Assembly: GCA_030278955.1 (NCBI GenBank)
Contig: JAOANR010000015.1
Coordinates: 38,348,487-38,412,486 of the forward strand
Length of the DNA: 64,000 nt
Direction: 5' to 3'
Source of the DNA: Hygrophila difformis
Taxonomy: Eukaryota > Streptophyta > Magnoliopsida > Lamiales > Acanthaceae
Shown: piece after piece, positions 1 through 13,000 of the stretch
How positions within the stretch are numbered: position 1 is the stretch's first letter
How the letters are laid out: every line of letters begins with the position of its first letter
The notes under the pieces: model-generated
Database searches by the model: none
What the model was told of the DNA's origin: nothing
Seen by the model: the letters and a program-made list of their open reading frames with translations, nothing else
Position numbers and translations under genes: made by a program

Positions 1-577
1 GATTTTGGATATATTTTGAGGAGTTTAGTGTTCCTAAGAGTGTCTTGATATCTCTAGGGAAGGTGGAAGGGAATTATTTCAGTCAACACTCGGATTTGGA
101 GCCATCATAACTCCCATTCATCCCCTCCATTCAAACTTTGGTAATTCCATCCTCCTTGTTTCAATGTATCATCTTTGATGACTTTGTAAACTCTTTAATA
201 CATCAAAAATACATCCAGTGGAGTCTCAATACATCCCCTAAGACCAAACCACAGATTCAAGGCTCGATTTATTGCACTTTGGTTCGAAAAATGAGGCACA
301 ACCGCGTTGAAACGCAGTGGTTCACTGCCACTGTAGGGTGGCGTGCCGGTGGCACGCGACCGCGCGACCACCAGGCTTCGGCCTTTCCCCCTTTTTTTTT
401 TCTTTTAACATAATTATCATGATTTTTATTCCGAAAATCATAATGTAGAAATTACCCCGAGTCGCGATCGTCCGAAAATATTTAATTCCGCTCTCTCGGA
501 ATTATTTCGGTTTTAATAAATAATCCAATTCTTTAATTTCGGATTTAAATCTCGATGTCGATTTCTCGGGTATTACA
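1..577. repeat. Gypsy LTR fragment (G0)
   Basis: The segment ends in CTCGGGTATTACA, the usual terminus of the gypsy LTRs in this window. A GC-rich block at about 300-375 resembles the GC island in the LTRs of C1 and C2. Read forward it is the 3' end of a 5' LTR, and the TTGGTA that follows looks like a decayed initiator-Met primer site. Read in reverse, the terminus and the order of AT-rich then GC-rich sequence also resemble the start of the C1 LTR. Orientation is therefore unsettled. The small ORF at 138-413 has no recognisable domain. Confidence 0.6.
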
Positions 578-1315
578 TTGGTAAGCATGGAAATTGAGTG
601 GATTGAATTAAATTTCCAACATTTCAATGAGAAAACACAAGACCGATGAGAGAATTGTGTGACAATGTGCAACAAAACACAGAGTTTCAGGCCAACATAA
701 CGATTGCATCTCAGAAATCGTGATACATGCCTTAATTAGTGTGAGGAGAAACACGAAAGAAGCTTGAGGCATGCCAGTTACCAGCGGATGGTGAGCTCAT
801 TTAAGGTGACATATCTAATTGACCTGTCAGAAGTTGATGTAGTCTTAGAGAAAAAAACCATTGCTTGAAATGAAATGTCAGATGGAATCTGGATTTTTAT
901 GACTGGATATGAGTTTGTAAGTTAGTTCCAGTGTAAATGAAGAAACACATGAAGATGTTTAAGCTTCTCTTGCAATAATCAACAACGTTCGAGTGTCAGA
1001 TTGGCACCATCCAAGAGCTAATTGAAAAGAATGTAAATAATCTTTCATGCAAGTTGATGGGGTGAAGCTTTGCAAGAGTCAATAACTTGACTTGTAACCA
1101 AAGAGAACAATGAAATAAGGATGAGGTATCTCAGTATAAGACAGCTTCGGATGGTGAAAGAACTATGGCCTCAACATGTGACGAGGACACGATTTGAGGG
1201 ACCGAAAGAAGCATGTAGGGAGTGTTCAGAAATGGAACTCACTACGACTCAGTAAAGATAACCCTCTAGTTCATTCCTTTATTTCAATCGAGGACGAATG
1301 ATCCTAAGGGGGAGG
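578..1315 (+). mobile_element. Non-coding internal remnant of a gypsy element (G0)
   Basis: No long ORF and no recognisable gag or pol motif is present. The segment lies between an LTR-like terminus at 577 and a polypurine tract (AAGGGGGAGG, about 1306-1315) that directly precedes a new LTR start. It is either a deletion derivative or a non-autonomous element. The phrase GAGGACGAATGATC just before the tract is typical of gypsy elements near the 3' LTR and has a counterpart before the C1 3' LTR (cgaggacgaagttgattc). Confidence 0.5.
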
Positions 1316-1590
1316 TGTAACATCCCGAGCAATTAATTTATGATTAAATTAATTTAAATTATGATTAATTATTCAGAAGGGCTTAAATAATTACATAGAG
1401 TTAGTGTACAATTATTTCAAGCCCAATGTGGAAATATTGAAGGTCAACCCAAGTTTGAGTTAACAAGGGGTGCTTAAGTTTACTTAAAAAGAAATGGGAG
1501 CCAAAATGATAAAATGAATTTGCACCTAGGTCCCTTGACTTAAATTGGGGGAAAAATTGGAAATTGCCCCAATTTCTTACCATTCAACAC
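1316..1590 (+). repeat. Start of 3' LTR of G0, cut by element O
   Basis: It begins TGTAACATCCCGAG immediately after a polypurine tract, as a 3' LTR should. It stops at 1590, where element O starts with TGATAATGG. The last bases before O (AACAC, 1586-1590) would be the left target-site duplication. The right copy lies outside the window, so this is unconfirmed. Confidence 0.65.
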
Positions 1591-1933
1591 TGATAATGGC
1601 CAGAAATGTCCATTATTTTCAATCCATTTCCGTGTCTTAGACGGGCATTTGAGCGCATTCCGGTCTTATATTAAATAAGAAAGCAGTTGAATTGGACTGA
1701 TTTATGCATAATTGTAAAAATAATAAGCTGGTATGAAAAATGCATAAATATGTAATTTTATTACACATTTATGTTAGAAAAATCCAAAAACATGAGAAAA
1801 AGAAAAGAAAAGAAAAATGAATGAAAAAGATGGGCAAAAGAATAAAGTAGCCCACAAAAACCAAAAAGATGGGAAAAGAAAGAAAAAGCCCACAAAATAC
1901 AATTTTTCGCCCACCAGGCCCAGTAAAGCCAAG

Positions 1934-2390
1934 CCAGTCGCGAGACTATACCCAGTCGTGAAGCATAGTCTCACGAATGGGGTGAGTCTCGCGACACAAG
2001 AGACAATAAACAGATGAAGTCAGTCCCTAGAATCCCAGTCGCGAAGCATAGTCTCACGACTGGGGGTAGTCTAGCGATGCACCAATCAAATGAAGAAGAA
2101 GCTAGCCCGGAAACTCCAGTCCCAAGAAACCAGTCGCGAAACATAGTCTAGCGACTGGGGAGGAGCTTCACGACGCAAAGGCCAACTGAAGGCAAGTCCC
2201 AGTCGCTAGACCCTCCAGTCGTGAAGCATGGTCTCGTGACTGGGATGAGTCTAGCGACACAGAAGGCAAATTGGAGACCCAGTCCGGAGAGTGTCACGAC
2301 TGGGCATGGAGTCTTGCGACATGCAGCTGAGTCCCGGGACACAAGGGCATGGCTGTGATGTGTGTGAGCCTCACGACACGTGTGGGCCTC
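1934..2390 (+). repeat. Palindromic repeat array 1 of O LTR (CAGTCGCGAGAC type), upstream of TATA
   Basis: Repeated variants of CCAGTCGCGAGAC occur with their reverse complements GTCTCACGACTGG, so neighbouring units can pair into hairpins. The array ends about 35 bases before a TATAAATA box. A2 has an array in the same place made from a different unit (TTGTCGCGGA). Confidence 0.8.
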
Positions 2391-2423
2391 GAATCAAGGC
2401 CCATGAGCCTAGGGTTTCACTTC

Positions 2424-2431
2424 TATAAATA
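2424..2431 (+). promoter_or_regulatory. TATA box of the O 5' LTR
   Basis: TATAAATA follows a stretch (cctagggtttcacttc) that is also present before the TATA box of the A2 LTRs (cttagggttacacttc, read on the - strand). Conservation between two elements and the position just after the palindromic array support a U3 promoter. Confidence 0.65.
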
Positions 2432-3060
2432 TAAGGTGATCCCTATGTGCTCGGGTTTAGAAATTGATACATCTTGAAGACAGTTTGAAGATCTCTCTCT
2501 TAGGTAGTTTTTAGTTTAGTTTTTTTTTTTGTATTATTTAAATTTATGCCCTAGTTTAGCTTAGATTAGCTTTTAGTCTTATTTTTGTTTTCTATTTCTT
2601 AGCTAGGTAGCCAGTTCAATACCATGTGCTATTTCTATAATTTGTTTTTAGGGGTTGAAATACCCAAATGATGGGTATTATCAAACCCAATAATAAAATG
2701 GGAAGTTAATCTTGATAATGTGTCCCAAAAATATGAAATGGGTGTTCTAAACCCATGGATTTACTGCTTTCATTTTCTTTTTGGTCATTTGACCTTTATT
2801 CTCATTTTAAGCTTACTGTTTATTATTCTTGGATGATGTTTCATGCATTTTGAGTGAGAAAACCCTAGATTAGAGACCATGCTTTATTTTTAAATATTGT
2901 TTTAGTTAGATTTATATTTTTGGTTAAGCATGTCGTATTTAGATTCAAATTCTGTTGGGGTTATTTTTGGCTAGAATCACTTTTTGATCCGAAATAGGGT
3001 GAGATCACGAATAATGCATGCCACTATTCATTTCTGACTTGGGTCCTGAACCACACCCAT

Positions 3061-3772
3061 GTCGCTAACCGCCTCTAGTCGCGAGACTACGTCTAGCGAC
3101 TAGAGGGTAGTCTTGCGACATGGGTGTCTCAGGACACTTGTCCTAAAATTTTGAAAACCCCAGTCGTGAAGCAATCCTGTCATGAACCCACGGTTCACGA
3201 CACACTTTTATGCCTAGCGACTGGGGACCAAAACTCTTGTAATTTCATTCTGTAAGGCTTTAGTCGTGAGACCAAGTCTCACGACACAATTATGAGTCTC
3301 ACGACTGGGAATTATGCCTTTGAAAAATTTTAGAAAATTCCCAGTCGCAAGACAACCCATGTCTCACGACTCATTGTCAGTCTCGCGACTGGGAGGCCAA
3401 TACTTAGGAAATTTTTCATCAAAACCCCAGTCGCTAGACCATCCTGTCGTGAGACCACGTCTCACGACACATTTTCAGTCTCGCGACTGGGAATATTTTA
3501 TTTTACAGAAACCCAGTCGCTAGACTATACTTTCGTGAGACCACGTCTCACGACACACTTTTGAGTCTCGCGACTGGGACCCCAAATACTCAGAATATTT
3601 TGTTAGATCATGCTAGTCGCTAGACCCCTGTCGTGAGACCATGTCTTATGACACAATTCAAGTCTAGCGACTGGACCTCCATGACTTAGCAATTTATTTC
3701 CAAATTCACCAGTCGTGCGACCCATGTCGCGGAACCTAGGTTCACGACACCAATTATGATCTCGCGACTGGG
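3061..3772 (+). repeat. Palindromic repeat array 2 of O LTR
   Basis: At least seven unit pairs of the CAGTCGCGAGAC type are present, each with an opposing GTCTCACGAC or CTCGCGACTGG half, spaced by non-conserved filler. It lies downstream of the presumed transcription start. It corresponds in place to the A2 array at 26308-26852. Confidence 0.8.
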
Positions 3773-3814
3773 TTCTCATCCTTTTATTAAATCACAAAAA
3801 TTCTGACTTCTTAA

Positions 3815-5841
3815 TGAGACTTTTGACAAATTTCCCGAACGAGTATTTTCTAAAAATAGAAAATAATAGGAATTAATCCCCGTTTTGATTTTATTTAATG
3901 AAACCACTTTATGAAGGTGGAGTTGGGATTAGGGATATATTTGTAGGTTGTCACGTATTTATTTATTCGTGTTAAGAAACTGTGCCCCCGAAAGCGCACG
4001 GAGTCAAAAATTGCAGTATTTATAGTAAGTACCGGATCGTTCACTGGAGGATGTGCGATGGAAGCAGGGCCCACGTCGTTTTATAAGATTTTCCACTCGG
4101 TTACTCGATTCAAGTTTGTGTTTTAATTAACAACTATTTGACATAATTTAAACTAAGCTATGAAAGCAATTAAAGTTATTCTACAAAGCAGATAAAATTA
4201 TTCTATAGAGCAGATAAATTTATTCTAAGAAAGCAATGAAATCATTCTAAGGAAGCGGTTAAAATTATTCTAAGAAAGCAGATTTAAAATATGACAGAAG
4301 GGACAGGGAGAAAAGAATAAAGATTGGACAAGATTCAGATGAAACACAATTAAACTTCCATTTTAATTACACAGATCTTTGTTTGGGATAATCCTGTCAA
4401 TTAGCTAACTCTCATGCTTTCTATACTGTGTTCCCTTTAACAGACAGGTACTTACAGTAAGAATTTACATGCTCTTAAGAAATCATAATCTAAGATACCA
4501 CAGACTCATAACTCCCCTCACAGGCCTTGCAAAGTTACATTATTTATCTGTGCTGGACAAGCAACACCTGACAAATCATTTATTGAGATGCCAACTACTC
4601 CCATCATTCCCCCGGTCACACCCAAAGATTCTAATCAAGCCCGAACTATCCCTTAACTCTCAGTCCTAGTAGCAGTTAGAAGATCTAATGATGCATCCAA
4701 GTGACCTCTACGAAAGCGATTAAAAGAAAGCAGTAAAGTAAGCATTTTAAATCCTATCACTTGGAAGTTTCAAAAGCTTCATACTGGTAGTAAAAGAAAG
4801 CCCCTAGTCAGGATGACCGGATGTGGATCAAGAATTCCCGGACCTCGGTGAACCGCTCGCAGTGAACGGTTATGAGATACAAACTAATGAACCGAACTAA
4901 TAGATTAGCTCGTTCCGGATGCACTCACTCAGGACTCAAAAATAGGCTTTGGTAGAAGAGGATAGCAGTTGAAAAGAACTCAACCCTATCTTAGAAAATA
5001 ACCAAGGCCTACGCATTGTTCCTCTAGAATTACTTATCACACTGTATTTGAATCCAAGTGGATCCCATCTCGGTGTGACAGTTAAGACTAAATTCCCAAC
5101 ACATAGCAATTTCGGAAAATAATGAATCTTTGAAAATCATTCCCTAAACAGGTACTAGACTCTCAATTAAAACACAGATCCTTTCAGTCTAGGTGAGACC
5201 TAATCGCTGACTCTGCTTCTAATTTCCCAAAATCAACCCCCAGTAGGATGTGAATTAGTCATAACTGTGGATTTTATCCCTTACTTAGATCCGGATTTTA
5301 TAAATGATTTTTTTTGTTGGAAATTTATTGTGAAACATCTGATTTAAAACAAGACTCCTATGTCCAATGGAAGGATCCCAAAATAATATTGACCACAATA
5401 TTTACATAATACTATCATGCATAAATTTATAAAGAAGTGTAAAATTAAATTAACCCAATATATAAGGTGGGTTTACAGAATGAGATACACAGAGATGAAA
5501 TAGCCTAGATGAGAAGAATTTATTTGGCTAAAAAGATGGCAAAACGATTAGGTGGACTGCAAACATCTGTTGTCCAATTTCCTTCTCATTTGAATGGAAT
5601 GATTTTAGACAGCAGAAGACCTTAAATGACAGTGATCGCTATCATTAAGATTTCTATTATCTGAGAATAGAGATAAAAACCTACATATTTTCTTACTATA
5701 ATATCCGTCAAACGGTGTTGATCGACACCATTTGATAATATTACAGTTTGAAATTCGGGTTTGAAAATAAAATAAGAAAATAAAACTGTATTCAGACAGG
5801 AACTGACCGAGTGGCTACTTCATTTCCCGGTAAAAGGACCG
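3815..5841 (-). repeat. Inverted Athila-type LTR segment inside the O 5' LTR
   Basis: It begins TGAGACTTTTGAC, the reversed LTR terminus. It follows A2 LTR sequence in A2's own + strand order (roughly 23709 to 25700), so it runs opposite to the flanking O LTR. Landmarks include the block ccggatcgttcactggagg (about 4034), whose reverse complement is at about 7550. The copy is diverged, not a perfect fold-back. It may be a separate reverse-oriented LTR whose far end is lost in the gap, or a misassembly. Confidence 0.7.
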
Positions 5842-6341
5842 NNNNNNNNNNNNNNNNNNNNNNNNNNNNNNNNNNNNNNNNNNNNNNNNNNNNNNNNNNN
5901 NNNNNNNNNNNNNNNNNNNNNNNNNNNNNNNNNNNNNNNNNNNNNNNNNNNNNNNNNNNNNNNNNNNNNNNNNNNNNNNNNNNNNNNNNNNNNNNNNNNN
6001 NNNNNNNNNNNNNNNNNNNNNNNNNNNNNNNNNNNNNNNNNNNNNNNNNNNNNNNNNNNNNNNNNNNNNNNNNNNNNNNNNNNNNNNNNNNNNNNNNNNN
6101 NNNNNNNNNNNNNNNNNNNNNNNNNNNNNNNNNNNNNNNNNNNNNNNNNNNNNNNNNNNNNNNNNNNNNNNNNNNNNNNNNNNNNNNNNNNNNNNNNNNN
6201 NNNNNNNNNNNNNNNNNNNNNNNNNNNNNNNNNNNNNNNNNNNNNNNNNNNNNNNNNNNNNNNNNNNNNNNNNNNNNNNNNNNNNNNNNNNNNNNNNNNN
6301 NNNNNNNNNNNNNNNNNNNNNNNNNNNNNNNNNNNNNNNNN
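5842..6341. other. Assembly gap (500 N)
   Basis: Exactly 500 unresolved bases, a conventional placeholder size, so the true length is unknown. Both flanks are LTR sequence of the same family in opposite orientation, which would explain why assembly failed here. No coding claim can be made across it. Confidence 0.99.
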
Positions 6342-7869
6342 AGTCAGCGATTAGGTCCACACTAGACTGAAAGGATCTGCATTTTAATTGAGAGTCTAGT
6401 ACCTGTTTAGGGAATGATTTTCAAAGATTAATTATTTCTAGAATTGTTGTGTGTTGGAAATCTGATATTAAATATTGCACTGAGTCAGGGTCCACTTGGA
6501 TTCAGATAAAATGTAATAAATAATACTAGAGGAACAATATATAGGCCTCGGTTATTTTCTAAGATAGGGTTGAGTATTCTTTCAACTTCTATCCTCTTCT
6601 GCCAAAGCCTAATTTGAGTCATGAGTGAGTGCATCCGGAACAAACTGATTTGTTAGTTTGTTTCATTAGTTTGTATCTCATAAACACCGGGGAGTAGGTA
6701 AACACTGCGAGCGGTTTACTGATGTCCGGGAATTCTTGATCTGTATCCGGTCATTAAGACTGGGGTTCTCATTTACTACCAGTATGATGCTTTTGAAACT
6801 TTCGAGTGATAGGATTTTAAATACTTTCTTTATTGTTTTCTTTACAGCTTTCTTTTAAACGCTTTTATAGAGGTCACTCGGATGCGTTGAGAGAACTTCT
6901 AGCTGCTACTAGGAATGCGACTATGCGAGTTATGGAATAGTTCAGGGCTTAATTTAAATCTTTGGGTGTGACCGGGGAATGATAGCAGTATTTGACATTT
7001 CAACTAATGATTTGTCAGGTGTTGCTCATCCACCACAGATAAATGACATACCCCGGTAGGGGCAGTTATGCATCTGTGGTATCTTAGAAGATGCTGTCTT
7101 AATTGCATGTAAATCCTTGTTGTGAGTACCTGTCTGTTAAAGGGAAAATAGTATAGGAAGCATGAGAGTTAGCTAACTGAACGAATTATCCCAAGCAAAG
7201 AACTGCGTAACAAAATGGAGGTTTAATTATTGTTTTATCTAAATCTTGTCCAATCTTTATTCTTTTCTCCCTGTCCCTTCTTTCCACTTTGAAATCAGCT
7301 TCATAGTTAGCATAGTGTAAATTTACAGCTTCATTAGAATAATTTTTATTGCTTCCATAGGATAATTTTATCTGCTTTCTAGACCTAATTTTAATTGCTT
7401 TTTAGCTTAGATCTATCTGCTTTGTAGAATAGTTTCCCTGCTTTCATAGGGTAGTTTATATTCTGTCAAGTAGATGTTAGCAAAATCCGCTTTGAATTGA
7501 GTAACCGAGTTCAAAATCTTATGAAATGGCGTAGGACCTGCTTCCATCGCACATCCTCCAGTGAACGATCCGGACTTACTATAAATATTGCAATTTTTGA
7601 CACCATGCGCTTTCGGGCCACTGTTTCTTGACATGAGTAATAAAAACGTGACAACCTATAAATATATCATTAATCCCAACTCCATCATCATAAATTGGGT
7701 TCATTAAATAAAAACTAAACCGGGATTCTTCATTAATTTATTTTCGAAAATACTCGTGTGGGAAATTGTCAAAAGTTTCATGGCGATTTTTGAGAATTAA
7801 ATTCTTTATCCCAAAACCTTTCTAACCTGGGGATTATGCAGGTACTGTCATTATTGAACGGAGCTGTAC

Positions 7870-9771
7870 ATGCAACGAAGAAAGGAGACATTGCCTGAAC
7901 TTCCGCTCAACCTTGAGATAGAAAGGAAAGCAAGACGAATCAGAGCCCTCACTAGACAGAGGAAAGAGCAGGAGCAAAGGGAACGTGAAAGACAGTCACT
8001 ACCTTCTTCCAGTACTAGCAGCGAAATCTCTGACATGGCACAGTTACCAGGCGATCCCCCAAACATTCCCAATATTCCAGCCAACATCAATAACAACCTA
8101 CCACCATTAAATGAGGACCGAGAAGGAGATGACGACGATATAGATAACCCTCCGTTGAATGAAATTCAAGGAGAGGGGAATCTCCCTAACGCTGGTAATC
8201 AAAATCTCAACCCACCACCCCTCGTAAACCTGTTTGATAACCCACTGAACCAGAATAATTGAAACAATCAAAATTTCCAGAATCCTCAGTTCCAGAACCC
8301 TCAATACAATCAAAATCAGTATCCACCCAACCCAAATGATTTCAATGACCCAAGAAACTATTATCCAAACCAAAACTTTTACCCGTAACATTATCAAGGA
8401 GGGCCGGGGAATAACCAACAGGCGGCAGCAGCTGACTACATGCAGCCCATTCTGGAGCATACCTGAACATTCCTGGGCAAGCACCATTCTTGGCCAGGAA
8501 CTTTGAACTAAAGCCGACACTCATCAACCTTATTCAGAGCAATCAGTTCGCAGGGGCGAATCATGAAGACCCGCAAGACCATTTGCAAACATTCCTGGAA
8601 TTGTGTGATACCATTAAGACTCATAATGTATCTCCTAACACTATTCTTTTGAGATTGTTTCCATTTTCTTTGTCTAGTGGAGTACGAATGTGGTACAAGT
8701 CGCTGCCAGTCAATCAGAAATCCACATGGGAAGAAGTGATCAGAAACTTCCTGGCGAAGTACTTTCCGGAATCCAAGGTGGACGAATGCCGATCTAAAAT
8801 TGCGGAGTTCAAAATGAATTCGGAAGAGTCCTTGTATGATGCCAAGGAGCGATTCTTCAATCTGCTTAGGAAATGTCCCCAGCATGGTTTCAAAGACTGG
8901 GAACAATTGAGGAAATTTTACAGCGGTTTGACCCCATCATGGAGATACATGCTTGAAGCTGCTGGTGGACAACACCTGTTACACATGCCCATGGATCAGG
9001 CCTGGGCCAAAATTGAAATAATGACTGTGAACAGATCTGTTTTAACTGATGATGTTGATCCCCCCCCCCCCCCCCCGTGCTTTATGTGCTGTAGGTACAG
9101 CAGGAAAAAATGAATTGGATAAACTGAAGGATCAGGTGGCCGTGTTGGCCCTGAATCAAGAATCTGGGAGTTCTACTCAAGTTCAAAATACTGAAGCTGT
9201 TTGTGGATTATGCCAGGGCCCACTTTCCACTGATACTTGTCAACAGGTGATGAACGAAAGCTGTAACTATGCGGGTGGGTTCCAAAACCGACACCCTAAT
9301 CTTTCATACTCCAACAAAAACGCTTTGAATTCACACCTATTGACCCAGCCCCAAAAGTTTAACCAACCAAGGCCTCAGCATTTCAACCCAAATTTTCAAC
9401 CCCAGATTCTAGCTAGGCCAACTCAGAACCAGAACTTCCAAAATTTTCAACAGCCCCAGAATCAGTTTGTCCCTAACCAAAACCAGAATCAGAACCAGTG
9501 GAATCCACCTCCAAAGAAGCCCCCATCCAGGCTTGAGAACATAAAGACTGAATTTATCTCTAGCCAAAAAGAGATAAACACACAGATGCAAGCTTCTATC
9601 AGAAACGTGGAGACTCAGGTGACACAAATGGCCAAAGAGCTTCAGAAGAGAGATCAAGTGACTTTACCGAGTAGCTCGGAAAAGAACCCACAATGCAAAG
9701 CTATCACTCTGAAATCGGGAAAGGTTCTGGTAGGGCCACAGATTAAGGAATTGCAAGGGAAGGGGTCTTAG
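7870..9771 (+). pseudogene. Decayed gag of element O
   Basis: Homologous to the intact gag of A2: same MQRRK start, Asn/Gln/Pro-rich N-terminal third, capsid-like core containing [27 protein letters not shown] and FYSGLTP, and a Gln/Asn-rich tail. It is broken by a TGA at 8260-8262, another stop and frameshift near 8463, a frameshift at a run of C near 9060-9076, and a stop at 9769-9771. The knuckle, C-X2-C-X3-H-X4-C in A2, has lost its histidine here (CGLCQGPLSTDTC). It would have formed the particle shell and bound RNA. Confidence 0.85.
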
Positions 9772-10032
9772 AAAGAAAATGTTGAGGAGAATCAGGGAAC
9801 AGATGAAGAAGGAGAAAAAGGAAAAGAAACTGAGACAGCAGACCTCAGTGGAAAAACTGGTAAAGGTGAAGGTACAATTTCTGACCTTTCGCCACAAAAA
9901 TCTTTTGATAATAAAATGTTCACGCCAAGGGTTCCATACCCGGCCAGACTTAAGAATAAAGAGCCGGATCTTAAATTTGAGAAATTTCTGAAAAGGCTGC
10001 AAAAAGTAGAATGAACTATTCCTCTCATCGAA
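9772..10032 (+). pseudogene. Gag-pol linker of O, out of frame
   Basis: After the stop at 9769 the same reading continues as a Glu/Lys-rich linker and then [18 protein letters not shown], matching the start of A2 pol ([18 protein letters not shown]). A TGA at 10012-10014 interrupts it just before the long pol ORF. In the ancestor gag and pol were probably one frame. Confidence 0.7.
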
Positions 10033-13000
10033 ATGATATCTGAAATGCCAGCATACGCTAAATTTCTGAAAGAATTAGTTTCAGGAAAAAGAAGGATTGA
10101 ACAGGAGGAACTGGTAGTTCTTAACAATACTTGCAGTGCTATCATCCAGCATAAGCTCCCTGAAAAGCAAGAAGATCCAGGTTGCTGCACGCTACCCATT
10201 CAAATCGGGAAAATCAAAGCAGGAAAAGGTCTCTGCGACCTTGGTTCAAGCATCAACGTCATGCCTCTAGCAATGGTGCAACGCCTGAAGCTGGGAAAGA
10301 TCGAGCCTGTCAAAATGAGGCTCCAATTGGCCGACAGATCCATTACAAAGCCCGTGGGCATCCTCAAGGACATCATAGTAAAGACTGGGAGTATCTTGTT
10401 CCTGGTGGATTTTGTGATATTAGACATAGAGGAGGATCTGGAGATGCCGTTGATCTTTGGAAGACCATTCTTCGCAATAGGCGGAGCAGTGATTGATGCG
10501 AAAGCTGGGAGAGTAACACTGCGAGTCGATGAGGAGGAAGTTACATTCGACATGGCACAGTTGCATAAATACCCAGATGATGGGTTCTGTTCATCCAATT
10601 CTGTAATAGTTTGGACTGAGTGTGGAGAGGGAAAGAGCGTTGACTCTGGATTTGGATTTGACTTGGGACATGTAATGATTAACAACGGTGATGACAAGCA
10701 GGTACTGAAGCCTGCTGGCGCGGAGCACGACTGCTACAACGCCGTCTACTTTTCTGACCCCACTTCTGGGGGATTGGAAGAGTTTGACGTCACACATTTC
10801 CATCAGGAGGATGGACAAGATGCCTTTGAAGCAGAGGAGGCGGGTCCTGCACCGAGGCAGGACCTGAAAGGTAAATCTGATTTCCCCCTATCTAATTCTC
10901 GCAAATTACTCCCATCAGTGGAATTCCCACCAGAGCTTGAACTAAAAATCTTACCGGAGCATCTTAAGTATGCGTTTCTCGCAGAACATAAAAAATTACC
11001 GGTAATTTTGTCAGCCAAGCTGACACAAGAACAAAAAAATGCTCTGGTGGGAGTGCTTAAAAAATATGTGCATGCAATCGGTTGGATCATTTCTGATATC
11101 AAAGGAATTAGCCCTTCTGTCTGTATGCACAGGATTTTGATGGAGGAGGACTTTAAAACCTCACGCCAACCCCAACGGAGATTGAACCCACCAATGCAGG
11201 AAGTGGTAAAAAAAGAGGTTATCAAGCTCTTAGATGCTGGTATAATCTATTCTATCTCTGAAAGCAAATGGGTCAATCCCGTGCAGGTCGTTCCAAAGCA
11301 TGGTGGGATGTGCATCACAAAGAATGAACAAGGAGAGGAAATTGCGACGAGGCCAATTACTGGATCGAGAGTTTGCATCGATTATCGAAAGCTGAATGAG
11401 GCCACGCGCAAGGACCATTTTCCTTTACCGTTTATCGATCAAATGTTGGAACGTTTGACGGGGAGGGAATTTTATTATTTTCTAGATGGATATTCAGGTT
11501 ATAATCAGATTGTCATTGCTAGTGAAGACCACGAAAAAACCAATTTTACATGCCCGTACGGCACTTTTGCCTATACTCGGATGCCATTTGGTTTACGCAA
11601 TGCACCTGCTACTTTCCAAAGATGCATGATGTCGATATTTTCTGAATTTATTGAAAAATGCATTGAAGTCTTCATGGATGACTTCTCTGTGTATGGAGAC
11701 AATTTTGAAGATTGTTTGACCAATCTTGCTAAGATTTTAAAGAGATGCGAAGAAACTAACCTAGTACTCAATTGGGAAAAATGCCATTTCATGGTTACCC
11801 AGGGAATAGTGTTAGGTCATCGCATCTCAAAAGCAGGCATTGAGGTCGACAGAGCCAAAGTCTCTGTAATTTCAAATCTACCTCTTCCAAACTCAATAAA
11901 GGCAATTATGAGCTTTTTAGGGCACGCCGGTTTTTACCGGAGATTTAACAAGGATATTTCTAAAATTGCCAAGCCGCTCACTAACTTGCTCTGTAAAGAA
12001 AATGATTTTGTAATAAATGATGCATGTGTCCAAGCCTTTGACACGATAAAAAAGATGTTGGCTTCTGCTCCAATTGTACAACCACCCGATTGGTCAATAC
12101 CATTCGAGGTGATGTGTGATGCAAGTGATCTTGCAGTGGGTGCAGTTTTAGGGCAACATAAGGACGGGAAGCATTGCGTAATTCATTACGCAATTCACGC
12201 CCTGAATGAAGCCCAAATAAACTACACCACTACAGAAAAAGAGATGTATGATGTAGTCTTTGCGTTTAACAAGTTCAGACAATACCTCATTGGTACAAAG
12301 ACTATAGTATACACCGATCATAGTGCACTCAGATACTTGTTCAGCAAGCAAGACGCAAAGCCTCGTTTAATCAGGTGGGTGCTTTTGCGGCAGGAGTTTG
12401 ACATCGTAATAAAGGATAGGCAAGGTCGAGATAATGGTGCTGCTGACCACTTATCTCGATTAGAAAATGTTAAAAAAGAGCCAGCCGTCAATGAAGATTT
12501 TCCAAACGAACAGCTGTTCGCGTTACATCTGCATGATCATGCGTGTCCATGGTTTTCCGACATTGCTAACATTTTAGCATGTGGAATAACCCCACCATTC
12601 CAGCAAAAGTACAAAAGGGCGAAGTTCTTCAAAGAAGTAGTAAACTACTTTTGGGAAGATCCCTTTCAGTTCAAACACTGCGCTGAGTCGATGACCAGGC
12701 GATGTGTTACTGAATCTGAGGCCTACCAAATCACCAAGAAATGTCACGAATCTGAATATGGAGGTCATCATGGTCCCACTCGGACTGCCCACAAGGTACT
12801 CGAGTGCGGATTCTTCTGGCCTACTATTTATGAGGACTACAAGGTGTTTGCTAAAGACAGATGCCAAAGATTAGGAAATATCTCCAAGAGGGATGAGATG
12901 CCTCAGAAAGGAATTCTCACGCTTGAGATCTTCGATGTTTGGGGCATTGACTTCATGGGACCGTTTCCACCATCAGGTGGAAACTACTACATCTTGGTAG

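Larger units (their letters stand above)
1591..7780 (+). repeat. 5' LTR of element O, rearranged and gapped
   Basis: It starts TGATAATGGCC and ends AAAAGTTTCA, the same termini as the LTRs of A2 read on the - strand. The stretches 1591-3780 and 6342-7780 align in order with A2 LTR sequence read in reverse complement (28126 downward). Between them lie an inverted LTR copy (3815-5841) and a 500-N gap. The primer site that should follow 7780 survives only as TGGCG, so most of it is deleted. The LTR carries two arrays of palindromic repeats. Confidence 0.75.

Noticed and set aside
1934..3772. Repeat arrays of O considered as a CRISPR array
   Set aside because: Units are palindromic, variable in sequence and spacing, inside a plant LTR, and no cas-like gene is present.
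5811..6365. Long ORFs on both strands across 5811-6365
   Set aside because: They consist almost entirely of unresolved bases in the assembly gap.
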